DNA from: Sphingomonas melonis
GTDB taxonomy: Bacteria; Pseudomonadota; Alphaproteobacteria; Sphingomonadales; Sphingomonadaceae
DNA length: 64,000 nt
Direction of reading: 5' to 3'
Assembly (NCBI RefSeq): GCF_013409985.1
Contig: NZ_JACCBY010000001.1
Coordinates: 992,001 to 1,056,000, forward strand
The notes under the pieces were generated by a model. It was not told the DNA's origin. It saw nothing but the letters and a program-made list of their open reading frames with translations, and ran no database searches. Positions 18,091-27,688 of this stretch are shown here, piece by piece. The translations under genes and the position numbers were made by a program. Each line of letters begins with the position of its first letter. Position 1 is the stretch's first letter.

Positions 18091-18121
18091 GGCGCAGCCG
18101 GTGCCATCGGCCGGCTGCGCC
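18091..18121 (-). terminator. hairpin terminator-like structure after TonB receptor gene
   Basis: Stem of 11 bp (GGCGCAGCCGG / CCGGCTGCGCC) with a 9-base loop starting 8 bases after the stop of the minus-strand receptor gene. A short TTT lies 11 bases beyond, so termination efficiency is uncertain. Confidence 0.55.
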
Positions 18122-18128
18122 CCGTCGC

Positions 18129-20282
18129 TCAATAGCGTAGGCTGATCGTACCCAGGATCGCCCGTGGCGCGGCATAGCGGCTCTGATCGAAGGTCAGCGC
18201 GGTCAGATATTTGGCGTTGGTGGCATTCTGCAGATTGGCGCTGATCGCGACATTGTCGGTCAGCGCGTAGCGCGCGAGCAGATCGATCGTGGCGACGCCG
18301 CCCTGCGTGATGCGGATCGGCTGGCCGGTGGTCGAGGAGAGGCCGCCGGGCTCGAAATAGAAGCGGCTCTGATATTGCACCGCAGCGCCGAGCTTGAGCG
18401 CCTGCAACCCCTGCGGGGTGTAGGAGACGTTGAGGCGGCCGGTGTTGCGCGGCACGAAGGTGCGCACCGGCGCGTCGTTCTCGCCGCGCACGCGCATGAC
18501 GGTGAAGCCGCCGGTCACCTGCACGCCCGCCGCGGGCTGGCCGCTCGCCTCGATTTCGATGCCCTGCGATTTGGCGTCGGTGCCGCGGTAGATCGTGCGG
18601 CCGAGAACGGTATCGAACCCCGCGGCCTCGGCGGTGTTCTTCTGCCGTGCCTGGAAGACCGCGGCGCTCGCGTTGAAGCGGCCGCCGAACCAGGCGCCCT
18701 TCAGCCCCGCCTCGAGATTGTCGCCGGTGATCGGGGCGAGCTGGCGGTTGTTCGCGTCGAAATCGGTCTGCGGATTGAAGATCGTCGCGAAGCTCGCATA
18801 GGCGCTGATGCTCGACGTCAGATCATAGGTGGCGCCGACGAAGGGCAGGAAGCGCCGGCTGTCGAAATTGGTCGGCAAGGTATAAGAATAGCCCGTGCTG
18901 GTGGCATGCGTGTAATTGCCGCCGAGCATCACCTTGAACGGATCGGCGAGGTTGAGGCGGACGAGGCCATAGACCGTTTCGCGCTGCGTGTGCTGGTCAA
19001 GGCTGAGGGCGTAGGGCGTCGGGAACTTGGGCTTGGGAAAGGTGCCGTCGAACAAGGTGTCGAGCGGCAGGAACAGGTTCAGGCTGCTGCTGTCGTAACT
19101 CGAATATTGCCGGTAGCGTTCGGCGCCGCGCATCACGCCGACCATCACGTCATGCCGCCGGCCACCGATTGCGACCGGTCCGCCGATATAGGCGTCGAGC
19201 GTCAGGTTGCGCGCATCGCCCCTGAACGCGCCGGGGTAGCTCTGGATGCCTTTGACCGTGGCGGGGTCGCTACGGTCGATTCCACCGGGCGCGCCGCGCA
19301 CCGGGTTGCCGAAGACGTAGAAGAGCGTGTCGTTCTCGCTCGTCGCCTTGCGCAGCACCGACAGCTTGCCGGTCCAGCCGTTGCCGAAATTATGCGTCAG
19401 GTCGCCGAAGATCTGACGATCGATAATGTTCCAGCCCGACCAACGCGGCGCGTAATTGCTCGACCGTGCGAAATCGATGCGGCTGCCGTCGGTGTAATAG
19501 AGCGGGATCGCGCCCCACATGGCGCCGCGGCTCTGATGGTCCTGATGGCCGTAACCGGCGCTGATCACCGTATTGGCACCGAGATCGGCCTCGACGATGC
19601 CATAGCCGGTCCAGCGGCGCAGGCTGTAGCGGTCGATATAGCTGTCGGTGTCGAGCAGCGCGCCGACCGCGCGGGCGCGGATGCTGCCGTCGGCGGTCAG
19701 CGGCAGGCTGACGTCGCCATCGACGCGCGCGTGGTCGAACGAGCCATATTGCGCGCTCGCCGAGACCTTGAGCTCATGGTACGGCCGCTTGCGGATGAAG
19801 TTGATCACCGCCGAGGGGTTGCCGGTCGGTGACAGCAGGCCCGGTGCCCCGCGCACCACCTCGACCCGATCGTACATCGCGGTGTCGATCGAGCCGGTCT
19901 GGATGCCGAACGAGAAGGGCAGGCCGATGCCGTCGATCTGGAAGGTCTGGATGTCGAAGCCGCGCGCCGAATAATAGACGCGGTCGGTCTCGCCGGCGAG
20001 GACGTTGACGCCGGGCACCGTCGCCAGCAGCGTGTTGACGTCGTTGAGCTGGAAGTCCTCGATCTGCGCGCGGGTGACGACGCTGATCGATTGCGGCGTC
20101 TCGCGCTGGCTCAGCGGCAGGCGGGTCGCAGTGCGCTGGGCCTTGACGCCATAATCGTCGCTGCCTTCGCTGCGCTGGCCGGTGACGATGATATCGTCGC
20201 TGCTGCGCTGCGGTGCGGGCGGCGCGTCCGCGGCAGGTGCCGCAGCCACGGTTGCCGCCATCAGCGCGATCAAAGCCGTCAT
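18129..20282 (-). CDS. TonB-dependent siderophore receptor (FhuE/FpvA-like)
   Basis: Outer-membrane siderophore receptor of 717 residues. A signal peptide (LIALMAATVAAAPAADA) is followed by a TonB box-like DDIIVTGQR, a plug with RETPQSISVVTRAQIEDFQL and VEVVRGAPGLLSPTGNPSA, and the VINFIRKRP transition into a barrel ending LGTISLRY. The 'LGPTGNPSAVINFIRKRP' style places it with FhuE/FpvA-type ferric-siderophore receptors. Start at 20282, with AGGGAG eight bases upstream. A Fur-box-like inverted repeat lies 48-68 bases upstream, which fits iron repression. It is transcribed away from the sugar-use locus that begins at 20528. Confidence 0.92.
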   Translation of the reverse strand: MTALIALMAATVAAAPAADAPPAPQRSSDDIIVTGQRSEGSDDYGVKAQRTATRLPLSQRETPQSISVVTRAQIEDFQLNDVNTLLATVPGVNVLAGETDRVYYSARGFDIQTFQIDGIGLPFSFGIQTGSIDTAMYDRVEVVRGAPGLLSPTGNPSAVINFIRKRPYHELKVSASAQYGSFDHARVDGDVSLPLTADGSIRARAVGALLDTDSYIDRYSLRRWTGYGIVEADLGANTVISAGYGHQDHQSRGAMWGAIPLYYTDGSRIDFARSSNYAPRWSGWNIIDRQIFGDLTHNFGNGWTGKLSVLRKATSENDTLFYVFGNPVRGAPGGIDRSDPATVKGIQSYPGAFRGDARNLTLDAYIGGPVAIGGRRHDVMVGVMRGAERYRQYSSYDSSSLNLFLPLDTLFDGTFPKPKFPTPYALSLDQHTQRETVYGLVRLNLADPFKVMLGGNYTHATSTGYSYTLPTNFDSRRFLPFVGATYDLTSSISAYASFATIFNPQTDFDANNRQLAPITGDNLEAGLKGAWFGGRFNASAAVFQARQKNTAEAAGFDTVLGRTIYRGTDAKSQGIEIEASGQPAAGVQVTGGFTVMRVRGENDAPVRTFVPRNTGRLNVSYTPQGLQALKLGAAVQYQSRFYFEPGGLSSTTGQPIRITQGGVATIDLLARYALTDNVAISANLQNATNAKYLTALTFDQSRYAAPRAILGTISLRY

Positions 20283-20329
20283 GTCTCTAACTCCCTGAAC
20301 TTGCCCGGCCGCATAACGTGCGCAGCCCC

Positions 20330-20350
20330 TATTGCAAGTGACTAGCAATA
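20330..20350 (-). promoter_or_regulatory. putative Fur box
   Basis: Inverted repeat TATTGC-N9-GCAATA, 48 bases upstream of the receptor start at 20282. Same architecture (6-7 bp arms, 9-bp centre, AT-rich ATGC/TTGC core) as the repeat in front of the receptor at 30710. Two independent occurrences before siderophore receptors support a Fur-type operator. Confidence 0.62.
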
Positions 20351-20460
20351 TCGCGCCATCGTCAAGGCGTGCAGTGTTACAGATTTGTCACAGAGGGACC
20401 GTCCCGGTGTCGTGTCCCAAAATGGCAATTGCTGCTGATAAGCTGATCCACTAATGAAAT

Positions 20461-20474
20461 TGATAACGCTGTCA
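20461..20474 (+). promoter_or_regulatory. putative LacI-family operator before sugar TonB receptor
   Basis: TGATAACGCTGTCA fits the LacI/GalR operator pattern TGnnAnCGnTnnCA with a central CG and near-palindromic arms. It lies 54 bases before the ATG of the receptor, overlapping where a promoter would be. No LacI-family gene is in the window, so the regulator must be encoded elsewhere. Confidence 0.5.
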
Positions 20475-20527
20475 TAAGGCGTGAATTCAGATTTTAGCGT
20501 CGGTTAGGCGCCGGAGAGGGTTTGGGG

Positions 20528-23500
20528 ATGACATACATTGTGAGCACGGACGGTCGCCGTCCGGCATTCAACGCCGCACTGCGAGCCGGCGTGTCCGGGC
20601 TCGTGCTGGGGATGATCGCCGTGTCGTCGCCCGCCGCAGCGGCCGGCTTCGGTCAGGCCGACACCAGCGCCATTCCCCAGACCACCGGTCAGGCCGCGAC
20701 CACTGCCGGCGACCAGACCAGCACCCAGCCCGCCGCCGCGTCCGCCGACCAGCCGGGCGGTGACGAGATCGTCGTCACCGGCCGCCGCGCCGCGTTGCAG
20801 GCCGCCGACGAGCGCAAGCGCCGCAGCGAGACGATCATCGATTCGGTCGTTGCCGACGAGGCGGGCAAGCTGCCCGACAACAGCATCACCGAAGTGCTCC
20901 AGCGCGTGTCGGGCGTGTCGATCGTGCGGTTCGCCGCACTGGGCGATCCCGATCACTTCTCGGTCCAGGGTTCGGGCGTGCAGGTCCGCGGTCTGACCGG
21001 CGTCGCCTCGCGCCTCAACGGCCGTGAGATCTTCAGCGCCAACAACGGCCGCGCGATCCTGTGGAGCGACGTCACGCCCGAGCTGATGGCCGCGGTCGAC
21101 GTCTACAAGGCGTCCACCGCCGACCTGATCGAGGGCGGCACCGGCGGCCAGATCGACCTGCGCACCAAGATGCCGTTCGATTTCAACGGCAAGTTCCACA
21201 TGGCCGCGACCGGCGAGCTCGGCATGGGCGACATGGCGCAGAAGGCCGATCCCGTCGCCTCGGTACTGGCCACCAAGACGTTCGATACGCCGATCGGCAA
21301 GATCGGCGTGCTCGCCGACGTCGCCTACAGCCAGTTCAGCTCGCTGTCGCAGTTCATCCGCACCGAGCCCTATTTCAAGCAGAACATCGGCGGTAAGGAT
21401 TACTATATCCCCGGCGGCTTCACTTATGGCGACGAGGCGTTCCAGTATCGCCGCTACGGCATTTATGGCGCGGTGCAGTGGGCGCCGACCGACGACCTGA
21501 CGTTCAGCGGCACCTTCTTCCAGTCGCGCTACAAGAGCCAGTCGAGCGATTTCGGCGCGCAGGTCCAGTCGCAGGCGCTGGCGGTCGATCCGGCGAGCAG
21601 CAGCTTCGACAACAATGGTCTGCTGACCAAGACGGACCGGTTGTTCACCCGCGACACGTCGAGCCTGCTGCCCAACAACAACACGATCAACAGCGGCGGC
21701 AACAAGGGATTCGTCGACAGCAACACGCGGACCCGCGATTATTCGCTGGCCTTCAACTATGTGCCGACCGACGGCCATCTGTCGCTGAAGGGCGCGTTGC
21801 AGCGCGTTGATTCGCGCCAGATCTACGATCGACTCGACATCTTCCGTGACGTCAGCTTCGGCACCGGCTTCGGCATGGACCTGACCGGGGACCTGCCGCG
21901 GATCACCGTGTCGCCCGAGACGCAGGCGGGATTCGCCAATCCGGCCAACTATTTCTGGTCGGCGTCGATGCCGCACAACGAGCGCAACAAGGGGCGACTC
22001 GACTCGGCCAACCTCGACGCCGAATATTCGTTCGACGACAGTTTCCTGAAGGCGATCAAGGTCGGCGCGCGTGCGGCGAAGCGGACCGAGCGCGACCTGT
22101 CCAACGGCTATAATTGGAGCGCGCTGGGCCGCGGCTGGAACGGTGATCCGCAGTTGACCTATGCGAACGCCGCGCCGGGCGACACGACCTTCCACGCCTT
22201 CAAGGACTTCTTCCGCGGCGAGACGACGCTGCCGGGCAATCTGATGTTCGCGAGCAAGGATCTGGCGGAGCGCTTTGCCGCGAACCGGAGCGGTCTGGTG
22301 GCGTCGCCGCCGGCGGGCTTCTGTGGACCTGCCACGATTGACGATGACAACAATCCGGCGACGGACAACGTCGCCAACCCGCAGTGGAGCAATTGTTCGT
22401 CGTCGGGTCTGCTGCCCGCCGGCAGCGGTTACGGGGGCGGCTCGGCAATCAGCCGTCCTGCCGGCTTCGTGCTGCCGGGTGACCAGGTCAACAACAAGAC
22501 GATCACCAAGGCGGCCTATGCGCTGGCGCGCTTCGGTCGTCCGGACGGCGGCGTCTCGGGCAATGTCGGCGTGCGCGTCGTCAACATCCAGAACGAGGGC
22601 AGCGGCTTTATCCAGCAGAACGCCAATACGTTCATCCGCAACGGCCAGACCCAAACGCTGGGGCAGACGTTCCTCGCCCGCGGCGGCAAGGCGGAATTCA
22701 CCCGCTGGCTGCCGTCGATCAACGTCGATTATGCGCCCAACGCCAAGATCAAGATCCGCGGCGGCTACAACGTCACAATGGATCTGCCGACCTTCAATGC
22801 ACTGCGCGCGTCCGGCAGCATCGGTGTGGCGACGACCAGCAACCCCGGCAACGTCGACGGTGGCAGCAGCCTGCCGAATTTCTTCACCAACTTCACGGCT
22901 GACACGGGCAATCCGCTGCTCAAGCCGACCATGTCGAACAACTTCGATCTGTCGTTCGAATATTATGCGCGCCCCGGCACCGCCTTCCACGTGGCGCCCT
23001 TCTACAAGCGGCTGACCGATCTGCCGATCTATTCGCTGACCCAGCGCCAGGTCACCGTGGTATACATCGACGGCACCAGCGAAAACGTCAGCGCGGCAGC
23101 GACCGACTATATCAACGCCACCAAGGCGGCGACGGTGAAGGGCGTTGAGGTCGGCGGCCGTGCCTTCCTCGACATGCTGCCCGGCGTGCTCAGCGGTCTC
23201 GGGTTCGAGGCGAACTATACGTTCATCGACAGCAAGAACCCGGGCGATCTGTATCGCGACATCAATGGCGTCACCCGCAGCGATGCGCCGCTGATCGGCC
23301 TGTCGAAGCACAACGCCAACGTGACCCTGCTCTACGAAAAGCAGGCCGTGTCGTTCCGCGTCGCTTACTCGTGGCGCTCGCGTTACCTGCAGACGACCAA
23401 CAGCAACGGGACCAACCCGACCTACACCTATTACGCGGCACCGGCGACGCCGGCCAATGGGCAGGCGATCCAGATCGCGCTGCCGGTCTATGGCGATGCC

Positions 23501-23689
23501 TATGGTACGGTCGATGGCGGTGCGCGGTTCAAGGTCACCGACAATTTCTCGTTCGGTGTCCAGTTCACCAACATCCTCGGCGCGACGCAGCGGACGCTGA
23601 TGGGCGGCTACCCCGGCGGCAAGCTGTACGGACGGAGCTGGTTCCAGAGCGATCGCCGTATCTCGACCGGGATCAGCCTCGCTTTCTAG
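20528..23689 (+). CDS. TonB-dependent receptor, carbohydrate type (Caulobacter/Xanthomonas family)
   Basis: Large outer-membrane receptor of 1053 residues, in the size range of oligosaccharide importers rather than siderophore receptors. A long signal region (GLVLGMIAVSSPAAAA) is followed by the TonB box GDEIVVTGRR near residue 78. Then comes a plug with TIIDSVVADEAGKLPDNSIT and LQRVSGVSIVR, the hallmark start of the TonB-Xanth-Caul family, and a barrel ending STGISLAF. The ATG at 20528 has GGAGAGGG 7-14 bases upstream. It heads a run of GH39, GH74, SDR and GH15 genes, so the likely ligands are hemicellulose oligosaccharides. A LacI-type operator precedes it and a strong hairpin follows it. 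Confidence 0.93.
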   Translation: MTYIVSTDGRRPAFNAALRAGVSGLVLGMIAVSSPAAAAGFGQADTSAIPQTTGQAATTAGDQTSTQPAAASADQPGGDEIVVTGRRAALQAADERKRRSETIIDSVVADEAGKLPDNSITEVLQRVSGVSIVRFAALGDPDHFSVQGSGVQVRGLTGVASRLNGREIFSANNGRAILWSDVTPELMAAVDVYKASTADLIEGGTGGQIDLRTKMPFDFNGKFHMAATGELGMGDMAQKADPVASVLATKTFDTPIGKIGVLADVAYSQFSSLSQFIRTEPYFKQNIGGKDYYIPGGFTYGDEAFQYRRYGIYGAVQWAPTDDLTFSGTFFQSRYKSQSSDFGAQVQSQALAVDPASSSFDNNGLLTKTDRLFTRDTSSLLPNNNTINSGGNKGFVDSNTRTRDYSLAFNYVPTDGHLSLKGALQRVDSRQIYDRLDIFRDVSFGTGFGMDLTGDLPRITVSPETQAGFANPANYFWSASMPHNERNKGRLDSANLDAEYSFDDSFLKAIKVGARAAKRTERDLSNGYNWSALGRGWNGDPQLTYANAAPGDTTFHAFKDFFRGETTLPGNLMFASKDLAERFAANRSGLVASPPAGFCGPATIDDDNNPATDNVANPQWSNCSSSGLLPAGSGYGGGSAISRPAGFVLPGDQVNNKTITKAAYALARFGRPDGGVSGNVGVRVVNIQNEGSGFIQQNANTFIRNGQTQTLGQTFLARGGKAEFTRWLPSINVDYAPNAKIKIRGGYNVTMDLPTFNALRASGSIGVATTSNPGNVDGGSSLPNFFTNFTADTGNPLLKPTMSNNFDLSFEYYARPGTAFHVAPFYKRLTDLPIYSLTQRQVTVVYIDGTSENVSAAATDYINATKAATVKGVEVGGRAFLDMLPGVLSGLGFEANYTFIDSKNPGDLYRDINGVTRSDAPLIGLSKHNANVTLLYEKQAVSFRVAYSWRSRYLQTTNSNGTNPTYTYYAAPATPANGQAIQIALPVYGDAYGTVDGGARFKVTDNFSFGVQFTNILGATQRTLMGGYPGGKLYGRSWFQSDRRISTGISLAF

Positions 23690-23697
23690 TCGACCAA

Positions 23698-23729
23698 ACG
23701 CCCCGCGCGCCGACCGGCGGGCGGGGCGT
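23698..23729 (+). terminator. intercistronic hairpin between receptor and GH39
   Basis: Nine-base arms ACGCCCCGC / GCGGGGCGT, with further pairing inside (CCG / CGG), just after the receptor stop. No T-run follows, and the next gene starts 29 bases later. It probably causes partial termination or protects the receptor mRNA end, so that receptor is made in excess over the enzymes. Confidence 0.55.
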
Positions 23730-23757
23730 CTGCCATTTCCAGACCCGAAGGACTGCC

Positions 23758-25332
23758 ATGACGACGCTCCCGTTCCGTTTCGGCGCTGGTGCGCTGCTCT
23801 GTCTTGCCGCCGCAGCGTCGGCGGCGCCGGCACCCGCGCCGGTGCGGGCGATCGACGTCGATGTGGCGCGTGCGGGTGCGCCGATCGATCGCGCCTTCGA
23901 CCTGTCCGTGGGATCGGATTATGCCGGCACGCTGATCCGCCCGGACAGCCTCGGCCAGCTCGACACGGCGGTGCGCGAACTCGGTTTCCGCTACGTGCGC
24001 TTCCACGACATCTTTTCTGATGCGCTCGGCACGGTGACGATGCGCGACGGCAAGGTCGTCTACGACTGGACGAAGATCGACCAGCTCTACGATGCGCTGC
24101 TCGCGCGCAGGATCAAGCCGTTCGTCGAACTGGGCTTCACGCCGGACGCGCTCAAGACGTCGAACCAGACGATCTTCTACTGGAAGGGCAATACCTCGCA
24201 CCCGCAGGCCGAGGGCTGGGCGAAGCTGATCGACGCCTATGTCCGCCACCTGCGCCAGCGTTATGGCGCGGCGGAGGTGCGCAGCTGGTATTTCGAAGTG
24301 TGGAACGAGCCCAACCTCGCCGGCTTCTGGGAAAAAGCCGACAAAGCGGCCTATCTCAGCCTCTATGAATCGAGCGCGCGGGCGATCAAGGCGATCGACC
24401 CGGCGCTGCGTGTCGGCGGCCCGGCGACCGCGGGCGCGGACTGGGTGCCTGACCTGCTCGACTATGCCGCGGCGCGCAAGGTGCCGATCGATTTCGTCTC
24501 GACGCACACCTATGGGGTCGACGGCGGCTTCCTCGACGAGCGGGGCGAGGACGACAATCGCCTGTCGACCAATCCCGATGCGATCGTCGGCGACGTCCGC
24601 CGCGTGCGCGCGCAGATCGACGCGTCGAAATTCCCCGGCCTGCCGCTGTTCTTCACCGAATGGAGCGCGAGCTACAATCCGCGCGATCCGGTCCACGATT
24701 CCTATGTCAGCGCGCCCTATATCCTGACCAAGCTGCGCGCCACGCGCGGTCTTGCGCAGGGCATGAGCTATTGGACCTATAGCGACCTGTTCGAGGAAGC
24801 CGGGCCGCCGCCGACGCCGTTCCATGGCGGCTTCGGGCTGATGAACCGCGAGGGCATCCGCAAGCCGGCGTGGTTCGCGTACAAATATCTGCACGCGCTG
24901 CACGGGCCGGAGATCGCGCTGGGCGATGCGCAGGCGCTGGCGACCACCGAGGGCGGGCGCACCAACGTGCTGGTGTGGAACTGGCAGCAGCCCAAGCAGA
25001 CGCTGAGCAACCGGCCGTTCTTTACCAAGCTGCTGCCCGCGACGCCGGCCGCGGCGGCGGAGCTGCGCCTGACGCATCTGGCGCCGGGGCGGTATCGGGT
25101 GGCGGTCCGCCGGACCGGCTATCAGAAGAACGACGCGCATTCGCGCTATCTCGCAATGGGGTCGCCCAAGACGCTGACGCCCGCGCAGATCGCGGAATTG
25201 CAGGCGCTCACCACCGACACGCCGGAGATCACGCGCGTCGTCCAGGTCCGGCGGGACGGCGGCTATACGCTGCGGCTGTCGATGCGCAGCAACGACGTGG
25301 TGCTGGCGACGCTGGAACCGATGGCGCGCTGA
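23758..25332 (+). CDS. GH39 family glycosidase (beta-xylosidase-like), exported
   Basis: Retaining glycosidase of 524 residues with a signal peptide (GALLCLAAAASAAPAPA). The TIM-barrel of family 39 is recognisable from the start (GSDYAGTLIRPDSL and LGFRYVRFHDIFSD). The general acid/base is Glu184 in YFEVWNEPNLAGFW and the probable nucleophile is Glu301 in PLFFTEWSASYN. The C-terminal 130 residues look like a beta-sandwich extension. Known family activities are beta-xylosidase and alpha-iduronidase. The neighbouring GH74 gene and sugar receptor favour a xylose-containing substrate. It lies 68 bases after the receptor gene and 17 bases before GH74. Confidence 0.92.
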   Translation: MTTLPFRFGAGALLCLAAAASAAPAPAPVRAIDVDVARAGAPIDRAFDLSVGSDYAGTLIRPDSLGQLDTAVRELGFRYVRFHDIFSDALGTVTMRDGKVVYDWTKIDQLYDALLARRIKPFVELGFTPDALKTSNQTIFYWKGNTSHPQAEGWAKLIDAYVRHLRQRYGAAEVRSWYFEVWNEPNLAGFWEKADKAAYLSLYESSARAIKAIDPALRVGGPATAGADWVPDLLDYAAARKVPIDFVSTHTYGVDGGFLDERGEDDNRLSTNPDAIVGDVRRVRAQIDASKFPGLPLFFTEWSASYNPRDPVHDSYVSAPYILTKLRATRGLAQGMSYWTYSDLFEEAGPPPTPFHGGFGLMNREGIRKPAWFAYKYLHALHGPEIALGDAQALATTEGGRTNVLVWNWQQPKQTLSNRPFFTKLLPATPAAAAELRLTHLAPGRYRVAVRRTGYQKNDAHSRYLAMGSPKTLTPAQIAELQALTTDTPEITRVVQVRRDGGYTLRLSMRSNDVVLATLEPMAR

Positions 25333-25349
25333 TCGAGAGGGTTGCAGCG

Positions 25350-27626
25350 ATGATCAATCCCCGTCCGTTCGTGCTGAGCTTGTCGAAGCACCGTGAGACT
25401 CAGGCCCTTCGACAGGCTCAGGGCAAACGGAGGCGGTTTTGGCCTACGCTGCCGATCGTGCTGGCCGCGCTCGCCATGCCCGCGGCATCCCCCGCACAGC
25501 AGGCGGCGACCCCCTATCGCTGGACCAACGTCACCGTCGGGGCGGGGGGCTATGCGCCCAATATCGTGTTCAGCCCGGTCGAGCGCGATCTCGCCTATCT
25601 GCGCACCGACATGGGCGGTGCCTATCGCTGGGATGCCTGGCTGGCGCGCTGGCTGCCGTTGCAGGATGGCAACGACGTGTCCAGCTACATGGGGATCGAG
25701 AGCATCGCGCCCGATCCGGTCGACGCGGCGGTCGTCTATATGGCGGCGGGAATGAATGCCGGCGCGCCGGCGGCGATCCTGCGCTCGGGCGACCGGGGGC
25801 GGACGTGGCGGGTGGTGCCGATGCCGTTCGCGATGGGCGGCAACGAGCCGGGGCGGGGTCTCGGCGAACGGCTCGCGATCGACCCCAACGATCATCGGCG
25901 GCTGTTCTTCGGCTCGCGCCATGACGGCCTGTGGCAGAGCCGCGACGCCGGCCTGCACTGGACGAAGGTCGCGGGCTTCCCGCATCGCGGGCTGGGCCGG
26001 CCGGAGCGGCGGAGCAGCCATGGCGGCGTGTCCTTCGTCGCGATCGATCCGACCAGTGGCCGGGTGGGGACGGGCTCGCAGCGACTGTGGGCGGGGATCG
26101 CCGATCCGGGCGGACCGTCGCTCTATCGTTCCGACGACGGCGGCGCGCATTGGACTGCGGTGGCGGGGCCGAAGTTGCTGGCGGCGAAGGGCGTGATCGA
26201 TGCGCGCGGCGTGCTGTGGGTCGGTTTCGCCAGCGATATCGGGCCGAGCGACGTGAAGACCGGCGCGGTCTGGCGCTTCGATCCCCGTGGTGCCGGCCGC
26301 GACGTCACGCCGCCGGCGTGGCGCGCGAGCGGGGCGGAGGGTGGCTTCCTCGGCGTCGCCGTGGCGCGGTCTGCACCCGGCACCGTCGCGGTGTCGACGA
26401 TCGACCGCTATCGCGCCGGCGATTCGCTGTGGCTGAGCCGCGACGATGGCGCACGCTGGGACGACATCGGTGCGCGCAGCCGCCGCGACGTTTCGGCGAC
26501 GCCCTTCCTCCTCCACGAAGGCAAGGGCGCCGACTTCGGCCATTGGATTTCCGGCCTCGCGATCGATCCGTTCGACGCGGGGCATATCGCCTATACCACC
26601 GGCGCCACCGTCTATGCGGCGCAGCGCCTGCCGGCGCGCGGCACGGTCGACTGGGCGCCGTGGGTGCGCGGCATCGAGCAGACCGCGGTCATCACGCTGA
26701 TCGCGCCGACCGGTGGCGCGCCGGTGGTGTCGGGGTTCGGCGATCTCGCCGGCTTCGTCCACGACGATCTCGATCGCTCGCCGCAGCCGACGTTCGCCAA
26801 TCCCTATCTCTCCAACACCAACATGCTCGATTATGCCGGCAAGGCGCCGAACGTGATCGTGCGCAGCGGCAGCCTGTATCTCGACCGGCCGCGCGAAGCG
26901 AGCCTGGCGCGCTCGGAGGACGGCGGGCGGCACTGGACGCCACTGCGCCTGCCGCCGCAGGGCAATCCGCCGGCACGCGACGATCTCAACGGCGAGACGC
27001 CGGTCACCGTCTCGGCGGACGGCGGCACGATGATCGTCGCCGCGCGCGAGCCGCAGCGGAGCCGCGACGGCGGTCGCAGCTGGCAGCCGGTGCACGGCCT
27101 GCCGCCGCGGACGCGCGCGGTGTCCGACAAGGCCGATGCGGCGATCTTCTACGCGGTCGATGCCGCCGCCGGCCGGTTGCTGGTGTCGCGTGACGCGGGC
27201 ATGCGCTTCTTGCCGGTGGCCGGCCGCGGCCTGCCGGCCGACCTGCGTGCCGCGCAGGCGCGCAATCGGGAATCGCAGAGCGCGCTGGTCGCCGCGCCCG
27301 AGGCCGCCGGACGGCTGTGGCTGCAGGTCGGCACCGCGCTGTTCCGCAGCGAGGACGGCGGCGTCAGCTTCGTGCCGGCGAGCGGCGGGCTGTCGGTCGA
27401 GCTGTTCGGCCTGGGCAAGGGCGCGGTGTTCGCGATCGGCAGCCAGAGCGGCGTGCGCGGCATCTGGCGGTCGACCGACCGCGGTGCGTCGTGGCGGCGG
27501 ATCGACGATGCGGCGCATCGCTGGGGCGGGCGCTACCGCGTCGTCGCCGGCGATCCGCGCCGCGCCGGCCGCGTCTATGTCGGCACCGACGGACGTGGGC
27601 TGTTCTACGGCGATCCGATCGGCTGA
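25350..27626 (+). CDS. GH74 xyloglucanase-like enzyme, exported
   Basis: Product of 758 residues with the two seven-bladed propellers of family 74, shown by many sialidase/BNR-type turns (RSGDRGRTWRVV, SRDAGLHWTKV, RSDDGGAHWTAV, STDRGASWRRI). The conserved RTDMGGAYRWD (Asp87) and GFGDLAGFVHDDL (Asp465) segments carry the two aspartates expected to be catalytic. The family cleaves the beta-1,4-glucan backbone of xyloglucan. The first 30 residues are encoded by a dispersed repeat (25362-25432), which lengthens the region before the signal peptide (LPIVLAALAMPAASPAQ). The ATG at 25350 has only a weak ribosome site, so start assignment is less certain than function. Confidence 0.92.
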   Translation: MINPRPFVLSLSKHRETQALRQAQGKRRRFWPTLPIVLAALAMPAASPAQQAATPYRWTNVTVGAGGYAPNIVFSPVERDLAYLRTDMGGAYRWDAWLARWLPLQDGNDVSSYMGIESIAPDPVDAAVVYMAAGMNAGAPAAILRSGDRGRTWRVVPMPFAMGGNEPGRGLGERLAIDPNDHRRLFFGSRHDGLWQSRDAGLHWTKVAGFPHRGLGRPERRSSHGGVSFVAIDPTSGRVGTGSQRLWAGIADPGGPSLYRSDDGGAHWTAVAGPKLLAAKGVIDARGVLWVGFASDIGPSDVKTGAVWRFDPRGAGRDVTPPAWRASGAEGGFLGVAVARSAPGTVAVSTIDRYRAGDSLWLSRDDGARWDDIGARSRRDVSATPFLLHEGKGADFGHWISGLAIDPFDAGHIAYTTGATVYAAQRLPARGTVDWAPWVRGIEQTAVITLIAPTGGAPVVSGFGDLAGFVHDDLDRSPQPTFANPYLSNTNMLDYAGKAPNVIVRSGSLYLDRPREASLARSEDGGRHWTPLRLPPQGNPPARDDLNGETPVTVSADGGTMIVAAREPQRSRDGGRSWQPVHGLPPRTRAVSDKADAAIFYAVDAAAGRLLVSRDAGMRFLPVAGRGLPADLRAAQARNRESQSALVAAPEAAGRLWLQVGTALFRSEDGGVSFVPASGGLSVELFGLGKGAVFAIGSQSGVRGIWRSTDRGASWRRIDDAAHRWGGRYRVVAGDPRRAGRVYVGTDGRGLFYGDPIG
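25362..25432 (+). repeat. REP-like inverted repeat inside the GH74 reading frame
   Basis: Two imperfectly complementary arms, GTGCTGAGCTTGTCGAAGCA and CCCTTCGACAGGCTCAGGGC, lie about 15 bases apart. This sequence type (CTGAGC-TTGTCGAAG) is a very common dispersed intergenic palindrome in proteobacteria. Here it is translated as about 24 residues (FVLSLSKHRETQALRQAQG) at the start of the GH74 gene. Confidence 0.75.
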
Positions 27627-27688
27627 CACGCATCTCCTGGCCCGCTCGACCGTTCAGCAGCGATCGACAAGCCATTGGAGATCAGCCC

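Noticed and set aside
20504..23833. 1109-codon minus-strand frame opposite the sugar TonB receptor
   Set aside because: Shadow of the real gene in GC-rich DNA; Arg/Ala/Asp-rich with no motifs. The same applies to long frames opposite GH74 (25263-27629), nrdA (45500-47485), GGDEF-EAL (48999-50567) and the TonB receptors.
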